From Sipunculus nudus (taxonomy: Eukaryota > Annelida > Sipuncula > Golfingiida > Sipunculidae), in assembly GCA_026874595.1 (NCBI GenBank), contig CM049322.1, positions 47,029,840 through 47,093,839 of the forward strand: DNA of 64,000 bases. Direction: 5' to 3'. Position numbers and translations under genes: made by a program. The notes under the pieces are model-generated. The model saw only the letters and a list, made by a program, of their open reading frames with translations, was not told the origin of the DNA and made no database searches. Positions 1 to 11,406 of this stretch are shown here, one piece after another. The number at the start of each line of letters is the position of its first letter. Within the stretch, counting starts at the first letter, position 1.

Positions 1-35
1 GCATCATTATGTTGTGAGGAATTATTGTAAGATAA

Positions 36-103
<68 letters not shown>

Positions 104-1426
104 ATTGCCTTTGCCAAATATTTCGGCCCTCTCCCCTCCCTCAATCCTGGCTACGCCACTGTTCATTTTAGACCAAACGTATTAGTTTACGCCTGGGAAT
201 AGTTGATTTTTAAAGGATAAGCTCAGAAACACGTGTAAAATCACATTCCTAAAGTCCAAGAGAATCCCCTTTGTCACTTCAAAATCCAACATGGCGATCA
301 AAATGGCTGTCATTTCCCAAAATTCATCATTCATTCGCTTTAAGACCACTTTTAAATATACATAAAATTGAAACGTATGTTTTAAGGTACGTGAAATCTT
401 TTAACACGGTTAACAAGAGCCATCGAAGCATTAGTGTCCATAACAAAGATGGCATTCAAAATGTGGTCTTTATTCTAAAGTGGTCTCATAAGATGGTTCA
501 GTTTTAACCCACGTGACAGCAACGTGAATCACTCTTAAGAGGTTGTCTAATCTACTGGGGGTCTTTCAGGCGTTTTCTATCTTGGTTCAAGAGACACACA
601 CACACACACACAATGCTGAGTCACAGGGACAGAAACCACAGCAGACCACCGTTACTTGCAGTTTATAGGTTCGTGAAAAATTATCCATTGATATGATTCA
701 GGCAAATTTTTAAAATTATTTCAACAATAGATAAAGTGTGGTATCACTCCGAGGACGACTTGCATGTTAAAAGGGTTCCCCTGGGTTAGAGCCCTGCGCC
801 GCTTCCTATTTGCGCCGCCGCCAGCCGAGATTAAATCAAGCCAATCATGAAAAATTTATAAGGAGGCGCTGCCGGTATTTCATTTAGCTGAAGTGAGCGT
901 ATTTTGCACTGCTCAGTCTGTATTGAGAACAAATTGATACAAAAGATCAATATTTCACAATAAAAAATCCCGAAACAAATATTTAAGTTTTGCTAATTTA
1001 TATCTCTTCGCTGTAAGGAAACGCTGTGATTGTGTGACAGTATAGAAGTGTTGGCTTGTGAAACCATCAGGACAAACCGCATGTACACGATATTTAATCA
1101 CAGACCAGTTAAATGAAGCATAGATACATGCAATATATCACACTTACGTAGATAACTTGTTTAAATATAAGGGATACTTTGTAATATCGTCAAATGAATA
1201 GGTTTTCAGGTCAGTTTAAGCCAGCCGACATTTTGCAAGTCGAGTCGAGCCACGAAACTCGGCTAATTACTAATTTCAACCGTCTTTTTGTCCTGCAGAG
1301 GCTACTCAGAACACAACCTCCTTCGTTTGTGTTTCGTGCGGAATCAACCACAGGCCTATCCGGGACATCTTATCTATTGGAAATCATAAAAATAACAGTA
1401 ATCATTCTTTTTTTTTCTTCTTTCAG
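1..1426. other. non-coding stretch, no gene recognised
   Basis: I see no exon, RNA gene or complete mobile element here. It holds a (TA)n tract at 39-98 and a short (AC)n tract near 594-612. A GC-rich patch at about 790-880 contains a TTTATAAGG TATA-like string near 855. That patch could be a core promoter for the candidate exons that start at 1427, but no start codon followed by a signal-peptide-like exon could be found between them. Confidence 0.5.
39..98. repeat. (TA)n microsatellite
   Basis: About 30 uninterrupted TA dinucleotides. Open frames across it encode only alternating Tyr-Ile and are not genes. Confidence 0.95.
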
Positions 1427-3255
1427 ATTGCCCTGGAGATAATGCCACACGTTGGTTAAACGAGATCCTTTCCGAAATTGACCCATGGGTAGGAGTTATG
1501 TTTTATAATTTATTAACGGAAAACAAATTGACGAAACAAAGAGATCAATACATAATTTGTTTACGAAACTTATGGTGCTCGACAGCAACAGAAAATAAAC
1601 TTCTTGTAACGGTCACACGACACTCACAGGTCTCAGCCTATCCAAAGGTAGCCTATCCCGCGGCAACATGTAGCTGGGTTTTCATCCATTTGTCTGTGCA
1701 CGTTATAGATAAGAAGAAAATCAAACATTCAAAATCTGAAAAATCGCACTGTTTTACCCCTACGACTTGAAAAATAGGTCACGGTTAATGAAACTGGGTC
1801 AAATTAATTGAACAATGGTATGCTACATCTTTGAATGAAATCGGATGAAAACAATTGGCAGGATAATTAGAAGAAGAAGAAAAATTATAATGGATAGATT
1901 GAGGCAATAAATGTATTTAATCTAAATAGCCTATCTACACAAATACATCCACATAAACTACATGTAGATTATATAGTCCAATAGTGTTGCCTGAACCAGG
2001 AATATTAATAAATAATATATGATGCAGCACCAGGTTGAATGATATTCATGTGCAGTAATCATTGGTTGTGTTACATTGCGCATGCTCAAGTAGTAACAGT
2101 ACTAGCGTCGTTCAGACTCGACCGTACAACTGCTCCCCAGTTAGCTCACTTTTATGTCAAATCCAGTTGAGCGTCAAGGCAGATGTGCCATTTGTTTAAT
2201 AGAAGGAGAGCCCTATGTTTTAGCAGCAAGGCATTAAATATATTTTTACTTTGTTATACTCTATTTTGTAGTATGAGTTTACTTAATCTCAGTTTGAGAT
2301 TAGATTTACTTTTTATTTCACTCCTATCAGAAATATGCGATTAAAAAAAGAATAGTTCATGGATAAATACTTTACTTTTTATCATTAAAAAAATTTATAC
2401 CAATGTTAAGACGAGATCAATCCCCGTAGGTACAGACACATTGGTTTCAAAAAAAAGGTTCTTTCATTGGGATCAACGTAACGCTTCCGTCTTATGTAAT
2501 ATTAAATTATGGTCATAACAGATGACGCTGTTTTTTAACTGCATGGAAGGTGAGTTGGTCAGTGGATCTGAAATGTGCTTTGGAATGTCAAAGGTAAGTA
2601 ACAAATCAGAAAAAAAAAATTATATTTATATTTCATACCATTCGTAATTATGTCATTCGTAAGCTAAGTTGAATAATACTATACTTTTCAACATAAAGAA
2701 TTTATATAATGAAAATGTAAGCATATCATATTGTTAGTGTACAGAGGCGTCAATACAGGGGGGATGGGGCGTATATATCCCCTCCCTTCACTTTTCATCA
2801 AGGAGGAATGGGCAGTGTTAACCCCCCCCCCCCCCCCCCGCAATTCAGAGAAAAATATTTAGACATTGTATACATTTTTGAGTTTACATTGAAATATTAT
2901 ACATCTAAACCTGGTCTAGAAGTAAGTTTAGCTGATATATCATACCTTATTTTTTAAAACCTTATACTTAATTGCAATTTACATGAAATGTGTCACATAG
3001 ACAATAAAAGAGATATACACTTATACAATTATACACACACACATATATAATATATATACATATACACACATATATATTAAATATACACACACATATACAT
3101 ATATGTTGTTCTAACTATGATATCTTTCCCACTCTTAGTAATTCCCTAAATAGGAAGATAAATTGACGCCACTGTTAGATTTATATAAATTATGTATATT
3201 ATTGTACGATATTGTTCGATTTATATATATTCTGTACATTATTGTACCATATGTT

Positions 3256-3295
<40 letters not shown>

Positions 3296-4714
3296 AATGT
3301 ATCATATTGTTGGTTTACCGTGATTCCAGCTGACAAATGCCACACAGACGTGCCATAAGCAAGCTCAAGACGCGGACCATAAGGAATACGTAACTACAAG
3401 AGCAAATTTCATCGATCCCTTTATGGAATACTTCCAAACCTTCCTTGAGGGTAATTGTTTAAGTAAGTATATTTCTCTCCAGGTTTTCTATTACTTTTTT
3501 AAACGAATATTAAACTTAAACAGTTAAGCAAGTACCGTTATATTCCAATAAGCGCCCCGACGCTACACGTGTTAAGTACAATAGAGCGTAGTTTATCCGA
3601 AAACATCGAGGTGACAAGCTTTGTGTTCGGATAAGCGATAACGCGGATAAACGATTTTTTTTAAGCAGCGGTGAGTTTATCAATGCTTTGCACTCGGATG
3701 CATTATATATTCAGCAATATGTATCACAGCTGATCTACCTACATTTGTTTGGAATCATACGATCTTTTATACCATCTTTTTTTCTGGTATTTTGTCATGG
3801 TTCTGATTTTAGATAAATGGTGAAATGTTCGGTTCTGATTAAGGTTCGATTATGTGTTGATTATTATCTCTTAAGAGCACCACGTGCACCACCATCCATC
3901 TCCCAACCTCGCTCTTATAGTCCAGTTTTCCCCTACTTCGTCGAATCGCTTATTAGGTCAAATGCTGTGATTACAATTGCTTATTCATAATCAATCAGGT
4001 GACTTGAATCCATGCCTGAACTACATGTTTCCCCAGACCCTCTTTACCCCTAGCCCTGGGTCCCTAAAACAACCCTTAATCCAGCCACGAATAGCCGCAA
4101 GTGAGCGGTAATAGGGATATTCGGAATGAATAATTTAACTTAGAGTTAAATTCAGCTCTTCACCTAACTTTTCTATAGAATGCATATGATTTCTGACTTA
4201 CCCTGTGTACATATTAGGAAACTCATGGTAATTTCTATTATTACAAGTTCTTATAACATTCCTATGGTGGGTGTATCAGCCTGTTAACCTACAAGCTGTT
4301 AGAAAAAACAGTAATATTGACAAACGGAAAAACAAACATGTAAACTAAGGTGATCGGGTGGATGTATGTGGAAGTTTGACAATCCAAAAGGTAGCAAACC
4401 TTTTTTCTGGTTCATTTGGTTTGTCGCAAAATATCCTTGCTGAATGTGTTTCGTACTTTTGGCGGGTCCATACTCTACTTTGATAAAAACAAAACGAACA
4501 GAATGTGTGCAGTGGGCTCTAGGTTTATCTGTCCTTACAGCCATATTGGAAAGTTAGCGCGAACAGGGAAAGAAACGAGTGATAAAGGGTGAAAATCTAT
4601 GGAGTGTACGCCCTTTGAAGGAAAGGTCAAAGTCAATAATATGTATCAGGTGCAAATGTGTTATTGATGACTTTTGCCCACGCTCGAGTACGCATAGGTA
4701 TTGCGTTTTCTTTT

Positions 4715-4766
<52 letters not shown>

Positions 4767-5627
4767 AGCGTCAGATATGGGGACGCAAACCCTTAGGGGA
4801 AGATAAGTGTTCAAATTTGGTGCTATGGGATATTTATTAAACCTGTGTTATTCCTTGAAAAATTTGAGCTGAAAATATTTTGGAAAAAAAAACACCATGG
4901 ATATCGCGGCATTGCTATCCTGGAGTATGAATATAACAAACAATAACCATCCCCCTCCCTTTCCCCCACTCCTTCCGTTAATGCACGTTGGTTAATTAAT
5001 GGCACTATTTCAGGGTAACGGCATGTGTAGTGACGTCATTGTCCTATGGGGCATCATGAATCGCCCTCCAAAGATGGCCATATCGTCACATGCTACGTCA
5101 AAGTGTTATCTTATGTGCAATAAAACCCCACAGAACATTTATTCAGGGGTTATTCAAGCTTGTATTATACAAAAATTGAACTTCTTTGACATTTTTACAT
5201 ACCAACCCATACGCTATATTTCAATAACATCCGTTACACAATCTCCAGATATCTAGATATGGCGCGGACATACACACATATATACACACGCAAACGAGTG
5301 AAAACAATAACCTCCGCTTTTAGGAGGTTGACTATATATTATAAAAAAATCAAAAGCACATTGAACATTGTATTACCGTTAGTCAAGGGTGCGGGGAGAC
5401 ATAAAAAAATTATAAAAAATAGCATATTTTAGAATAATACAGATTACACTTACAATTCATGGCTAAAGATCAGCTATAGATAAGCAGCCAGTCACTAGCA
5501 CAATAGACTGGGAACAAGTTTATTGATGTATATTTTGACCAGGACAATTTGGTCCAAACAACAGAACAAATGGAGGCCTTCAGAGCACCAATAAAAAACA
5601 CTAATTTTCACCGGGGCAAATGCGTAG
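1427..5627 (+). CDS. candidate multi-exon cysteine-containing gene (partial, unrecognised)
   Basis: I do not recognise this protein. Four plus-strand blocks have splice-like borders and compatible phases: 1427-1488 (phase 1 in, 0 out, after a strong pyrimidine tract and TTTCAG), 2522-2593 (0/0, donor GTAAGT), 3330-3462 (0 in, 1 out, donor GTAAGT) and 5565-5627 (1/1, donor GTCAGT). Each is open in the one frame that joins to the next. Together they give about 110 residues with well-spaced cysteines, including a CPGDN start and ends resembling EGNC and RGKC. A possible last exon at 7108-7177 follows a good pyrimidine tract; its cysteine-bearing frame needs a different phase, so an exon may be missing. 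The third block loosely resembles a C-type-lectin-like segment. No signal-peptide exon was found, and the acceptor at 2521 is weak. It may be a pseudogene or chance. Confidence 0.3.
2739..3177. mobile_element. TIR element, GGCGTCAAT family, copy 1
   Basis: The left end reads ACAGAGGCGTCAAT and the right end reads ATTGACGCCACTGT, an inverted repeat. The interior has a G-run/C-run palindrome, the phrase CATCTAAACCTGG, an AC/TA-rich tract and no open frame. A second copy lies at 9907-10357, and related left-end copies lie in each GST unit. This is the structure of a non-autonomous DNA transposon (MITE). The target-site duplication is uncertain, possibly TA. Confidence 0.6.
3258..3292. repeat. 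(TA)n microsatellite
   Basis: An uninterrupted AT dinucleotide run next to the first GGCGTCAAT-family element. Confidence 0.9.
3575..3660. mobile_element. remnant resembling the pogo/Tigger-like MITE ends
   Basis: GAGCGTAGTTTATCCGAA and, about 50 bases later, GTTCGGATAAGCGATAACG form an imperfect inverted repeat. They resemble the terminal sequence of the intact MITE at 6808-7087. Borders are unclear and it may extend further right. Confidence 0.35.
3661..5564. other. non-coding stretch between candidate exons
   Basis: Apart from a (TA)n tract near 4717-4763 I see only unassigned A+T-rich sequence. Open frames here are short and low in complexity. Confidence 0.5.
4717..4763. repeat. (TA)n microsatellite
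   Basis: A TA dinucleotide run. The overlapping open frames on both strands are Tyr-Ile artefacts. Confidence 0.9.
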
Positions 5628-6807
5628 GTCAGTACATGTATTTAAACGGGTCTTAATTAGTTGCCTATTGTGTTTGTGTAATCCTAGTACTAACAATCTC
5701 CTAAAGTAACAGAAAAGTTCCACGTAGACGTCTGCACCATCAGTTATAAAAATAACCAGCTTATGAACATGACATCAAGGTCCCGTGTGTTATGGTTTAA
5801 GATGGGTAACAGTTTAAGCTGAACACATGAGTTTATATTCTGGTTTTCATCCCACTAGAAGATAAAATAATACAATTTTGGTACGATTTTCTTTGTTATG
5901 TGGTGTTTTTACCCTTTGTAGCAGAAAAGAAACGTCATTCTCATGCTTTTCCTTGATCATATGACATTTTTATACAAACATACAAAAAAGGTCAACAATA
6001 AAATACCGTCCGTTCGCATTGATTTCTGAAAAAAAGTGCCTGAGAACCGGACTTTTTTTATTATTATTTTTTTTTTGGCCTTAGGGTAACAAGTTTACAA
6101 CTGAATAGTAAGTCTAAACAATTTGGAATTAATATGGATCACCGTGATATATTTCTACTTTTAAAAATGTCTAGTGTCACCAGGGCTAAGAACAATTCCT
6201 TTGTCCCATGTAGGGCCTCCTATGCATACGTACATGTATTAGAGTAGCGTTTGGTCGGCATCTCTCCAGGCGACCCTTATTACAAAAGCTATATGCAATA
6301 CATGCACTATATTATATATCGCATATATTAAATACAAAACGTGTATGGGACACAGCTATAGACCGTATCAAACTCACGGAGAATTTTCTGTGGTACCGTG
6401 CTTAGTGTGACTTGCATACTGCGTTTTAGTTACACTCGTGGTTTAAGCGAATAGTCTGTAGAAATTATCTCTTTACACTCATAGTAATCAAATGTTTATC
6501 TGATAAGAGTTCATGGGAATACATACATGGTAACAGAAGCAGATAATATAAGGGGGAAATGTCCCTTGTAATGCCTACAATAGGTGTCTAACAGGACGTA
6601 TTTACGTCTTATGGTTAGGAATAAACAGTCAGGTTCATTAAATTAAATATAACTTATCAGTAACATTACCTACGTGCCTACATGGATATTCAATGTTAAA
6701 TGTCTAAGAGAAACATATATGTCAATGATATTAGTCAGACCACATGGTCATATTTGTATACTTGATTAACGAGAAGTATTACGGGTATTAATTCGATTTG
6801 TTATATA
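5628..6807. other. non-coding stretch, nothing recognised
   Basis: A+T-rich single-copy-looking sequence with no convincing exon, RNA gene or repeat. Confidence 0.5.
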
Positions 6808-7087
6808 TTGTGGAGCGCCGTTCATCCAAACATCGTTTATCTGAAGAACCGGTTATCCTGATTTTGTTTACAAAAGTTTTCTTGGTGGTCTGCTATTATT
6901 ATTATCAAAATCGGAATAACAAATTGTCGCCAGTGTATTACTCCCATTCTCCACTAATAAGTGCATGCGTCATGCATCACATCGTTACCACGATTTTATT
7001 TTGCACCTGACCGTTCATCCAAACTTTCATTAATCCGAACAAAAAACCCGTGCCCCTCGAGGTGTTCGGATAAGCGGCGCTCCACTG
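6808..7087. mobile_element. 280-bp MITE with pogo/Tigger-like ends
   Basis: The left end TTGTGGAGCGCCGTTCATCC is the inverted complement, with few mismatches, of the right end GGATAAGCGGCGCTCCACTG. TA dinucleotides flank both sides (6806-6807 and 7088-7089), the target duplication expected of the Tc1/mariner/pogo superfamily. There is no transposase frame, so it is non-autonomous. The TATCCGAAC-type terminus resembles pogo/Tigger elements; the family assignment is inferred. Confidence 0.75.
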
Positions 7088-7764
7088 TATATCATTTTGT
7101 TTTTCAGCTTCAACTTCTCCTGCGACTCCCTAAGGGCCGATACCCTAGCGGTGTGTGCGATGGTTACCATCTTATAACCCGAGGCTGATGATGTATCTTC
7201 TGAAGCACGGCACAGATATCAGAATGGCACTGTTCACTTGTATATTGTCACGCTTACTCTGTAATATGATCATCTTCAGGGGTACTCTGGTATTTTGTTT
7301 GGGGTTACTCTGTATTAATGCACTGTCATCCCGGAAGGTCTTCTGTTTAGACTGAGCTATTTAAGGGTCAGGTCAATCCATTTTGTGATGTAAAAATTGG
7401 AGAGCTCAATGAATAGTGCAGAGCAATAGAAAATTTCAAACAAACTAATTTGAAAATCAACATACCATTTATAGCACGTTTCTGATATGGGAAATTTAAT
7501 AAATTAAGAAAAAAATGGGAGTGTTGGCCTTTTTGCGTTTTTGGTGGAATGTTATGGTGAAGTTGTATGCGTGTCCACGTGTTCCTGTGCCAATATCTGT
7601 GACCTGGTTTAGAAGTTGTCATTTTACTTAAAACGAGATCTACAGCCCCTTGTTTTCCTGAATAACATAAACGTGTATGAGGTGAGCTTCAAATAACAAG
7701 ATTCCAAAGGCGATAAGCAACACTTCACTGGGCAACCAATACAAGGTCTGGCAAACGTCCCTCT

Positions 7765-8705
7765 AATCCTCACGTGTACCCTGTAATATTCTTCACAATT
7801 ACCTTGTTATATTTTTCAAGGTGACCCTGCAGTATTCTTCACGGTGACCCTGTAATATTTTTCGTGGTGACTCTGTAATATTTTTGATGTAGACCCTGTA
7901 AACTTCCTCACGGTGACCCTGTAATATTCTTCATAGTGACCCTGTAATATTCTTCACGGTTACCGTTTAACATTCTTCACGGTTACCCTGTAATATTCTT
8001 CATGGTGTCCCAGTAATATTCTCCACGGTTATATTGTTAAACACTTCACTGTAACCCTGTAATATTCTTCACAATTACCTTGTTATATTCTTCACGGTGA
8101 CCCTGTCATATTCTTCTTGGTAACCCTTTAATATTCTTCACGGTGACCCTGTAATATTCTTCAAGTGTACCTTGTAATATTCGTCACAATAACCTTGTAA
8201 TATTCGTCACAATAACCTTGTAATTTTCTTCATGGTGACCCTGTAATATTCTTCACTGTTACCATGTAATATTTTTCACGGTTACCGTGTAATATTCTTC
8301 ACGGTGACCCTGTAATATTCTTCACGGTGACCCTGTAGTATTCTTCAAGTGTACCTTGTAATATTCGTCACAATAACCTTGTAATATTCGTCACAATAAC
8401 CTTGTAATTTTCTTCATGGTGACCCTGTAATATTCTTCACTGTTACCATGTAATATTTTTCACGGTTACCGTGTAATATTCTTCACGTTGACACTGTAAT
8501 ATTCTTCACGGTGACCCTGTAATATTCTTCACGTTGACACTGTAATATTCTTCACGGTGACCCTATTATATTCTTCACGGTGACCCTGTGATATTTTTCA
8601 CGGTTACACTGTAATATTTTCACTGTTACGCTGAATTATTTTTCACAGTTACACTGTAATATTTTCACTGTTACGCTGAATTATTTTTCACAGTTACACA
8701 GTAAT
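7765..8705. repeat. 23-bp minisatellite, first block
   Basis: Tandem, moderately diverged copies of a unit close to TAATATTCTTCACGGTGACC plus CTG, roughly 40 copies. It lies about 2.7-3.6 kb upstream of the lysozyme start and shows no coding potential. Confidence 0.85.
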
Positions 8706-9324
8706 ATTCGCACAAGGCAGTTTAGTGCGATGTAACGTGACTACTAGACCTAAAGGGACCAGTTGCCCCTTCTCCATTAACTTGTTTGCGTAAGAATATT
8801 AACCCAAACAGTCACATTTGTATACAGCTTCAGTATAAAATGACTCAGGTCTACAGCTTTGTCTGAATGTTTTATGAACCTTTCTCAAAGACCACCTGTC
8901 TAATAAAACCACCGGCCTATTAATTAGGACCCCACTCTCAGCAAGGTCCTCGTCTCCGATCCTCCATGGTATAACTTGAACAGTTGTAAACCGATTTTAT
9001 CTTCTTTCTTAAATTATTTTACCATCATGCGGTTGAATCTATATATAATAAAATATTTTAAACAGACCTTTCTTCAGTACAGTCTGATAGGGATATGTAC
9101 ATGTTCCTGTTAGGGCCTTTTTTTCAAAGATACTTAAATTTATTTCAGATGATCTGTGTCTTTTTCAAGATATGAATGTGGGGTTAAGAATATTCAGCTT
9201 TTTAAAGTTCATAATAAGGCTTTAAACATATATCAATATGTAATTAATTAATCATGATTCATAGGGGATACTATTTTAAGGGAAGGGGTAAAGAAGTCAC
9301 ATCGTAACAAATTGCCTTCAGGAT
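8706..9324. other. unique sequence interrupting the 23-bp minisatellite
   Basis: About 620 bases without the repeat and without a gene. It either inserted into one array or separates two related arrays. Confidence 0.5.
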
Positions 9325-9905
9325 AATATTCACCACGGTTACCCTGTAATATTCTTCACGGGAATACTACAGTATTTTCAAGTTTGCACTATACGATTTT
9401 TTTCCCGATTAAACTGTGGTGTTCTTCCCGGTTACACTGGATTAATCTTCACGGTTTCATTGCAGTATTCTTCATGGTATAACTGTAATATTCTTTAAGG
9501 TTACACTGTAACATTCCTAACAGTAACACTGCAGTATTCTTCGTGGTAACATTGTAATATTCTTCCCGGTTACACTGCAGTATTTTACGGTTACACTATT
9601 ATAGTTTTCTTGGCTATACTGTAATTTTTTTCACGGTTACACTGTAATATTCTTCACAGTTACACTGAAGTAATATAACGGTTACACTGCAATATTCTTC
9701 GCGGAAACACTGTAGTATTTTTCGCGATTACAATGTAATATTCTCTACGGTTACACAGTAATTTTCTAAACGGTTACACTGCAGATTTTTCACGGTCACA
9801 CTGTAATATTCTTCACAGTTTCACTGCAGGATTTTTCAAGGTTATACTGTAGTATTCACACGGTCACATTTATTTTTTTCACGGTTATACTGCCGTATTC
9901 CTAAC
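9325..9905. repeat. 23-bp minisatellite, second block
   Basis: More diverged copies of the same unit as at 7765-8705, with the CACGGTTACACTGTAATATT variant predominating. Confidence 0.8.
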
Positions 9906-9906
9906 G

Positions 9907-10209
9907 ATACAAGAGGGGGGGGGGGGCTAATCTCCAAACTGTTGAAGAAGGGGGGGGGGGGTGTCAATGTTAACAAGCCCCCCCCCCCCCGAAATTCAGA
10001 GAATAATATTTGTATATTAACAATTGAATTTATTAATAATTAGAATTCTATTCCTTGGTTCATTTTCTGAGTTTACTATGCTACATTATATATCTAAACC
10101 TGGCTTATAATAAAACTATACTGGAAACGTTAAACAAAATACCTAATTTTTTTTAAAACTGAACCTCAATTGTAAGATATTTGAAATTTGTTACATAGAC
10201 AATGAAAGG

Positions 10210-10273
<64 letters not shown>

Positions 10274-10357
10274 TTTAAGAAAACAAGTTCTCCCAACTAT
10301 GATTACCCTCCCATACGAGTCATCCACCTACCCTTCAAGATAAATTGACGGCACTGT
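9907..10357. mobile_element. TIR element, GGCGTCAAT family, copy 2
   Basis: It shares the interior of copy 1 (ATATATCTAAACCTGG, the ACATAGACAATGAAAG phrase, the AAGATAAATTGACG right end). The left end is rearranged around long G and C runs. It carries an internal (TA)n-(GT)n tract at 10210-10270. Confidence 0.55.
10210..10270. repeat. compound (AT)n-(GT)n microsatellite
   Basis: About 10 AT followed by about 20 GT dinucleotides, inside the second GGCGTCAAT-family element. Confidence 0.95.
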
Positions 10358-10882
10358 TGATGAGTTTATATCTGTGTCACTCTGCGTCCTTTGGGGCGAA
10401 ATATTGGTTCCTTAAGTTCTCAGGAGTTCAAAGCCATCGACGAAAATTGTTTTTCTTTTTCTAGGTTATTAACTGCCACCTATCCGCTTATACAGTTATT
10501 TTCTAAAACTAACCTTAAATCAGAGAAAATAACAAAGTTGACACATTTAAACCTGATAATTAATTTTCACATTGCCCTTATTCTCATGATATGGGACAGC
10601 TTCCCCTTTCTATTTTGCTCGGCGATTGCAGCTGTTACATTAAGTTTCAAATTTGCTTGAAACATTTCAAACATATATTCTTACTACATGAATAAATGAT
10701 TATAACTACGTACAGTTTAGTCATTGTCATATTTAATATAACTCAGGAATAACAAACATATTGTGTGTAAAGATTGTATATTCATATAATGCTACATTCC
10801 AATTTGTCCTTTAAAATATAATATTCAATCATCTTGAAGTCTAAAAGTAAGTAAAAAACTAGAAAAGCACTCAAAGAATGCA

Positions 10883-11157
10883 CACCTCCGCCCAGGTAGC
10901 TAATTACCACCCCCGCCCCCGCCCCCCCCCCCCCCCCCCCATAAAACAGCATTGTTCCTTTAAAATTTCCTTGATCCAGATGGTGCTCTGGATTATCCCC
11001 AAATTTAATCAAACATTTCTGGTTTCATTGAGCAGCTATCCCGAAAATATCATCAAAATCCGTTAATAGCTTTTTGAATAATGTTCCTAACAGACAGACA
11101 AACAGAGAGACAACCAAACCTACGCCAGCCAAAACATAACCCTCGCTAGGCGGAGGT
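10883..11157. mobile_element. interspersed repeat bounded by ACCTCCGCC / GGCGGAGGT
   Basis: The ends ACCTCCGCCCAG and CTAGGCGGAGGT are inverted repeats about 275 bases apart. The interior has a C-run and, near the right, the phrase CAGACAGACAAACAGAGAGA. Similar CCTCCGCC...GGCGGAGG pairs recur in the GST units (for example near 45.5-45.84 and 61.79-62.10 kb). Probably a MITE family. Confidence 0.5.
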
Positions 11158-11351
11158 AATAAAGGAAACGTAAATGAAACAAACAAATCTATGCTCGACC
11201 CATCAGTTTGACTTGTTCACAGGTGTGGATAGATAGTATATATTAACAAACAGGATATTTCAACTAGACAATACGTAACATGTCACATTGGCTATACGGA
11301 CATGTCCTTGAGGTGGCGATACCCAGCTGTTGTGGTCACACTGACACGTTG

Positions 11352-11360
11352 TATATATAA
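11352..11360 (+). promoter_or_regulatory. TATA box of the lysozyme gene
   Basis: TATATATAA lies 46 bases upstream of the ATG at 11407. The usual spacing would put the transcription start near 11383, leaving a 5' leader of only about 25 bases. Confidence 0.7.
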
Positions 11361-11406
11361 ACCAGCACGGTGACAGATGCGTCGTGTGGTTCACCTGAGC
11401 GTCAAA

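Noticed and set aside
4554-4840. Overlapping frames on both strands near the TA tract
   Set aside because: Tyr-Ile repeats from a microsatellite; no other support.
10391-10660. 89-residue plus-strand frame
   Set aside because: No splice signals, homologous copies or recognisable motif; A+T-rich intergenic sequence.
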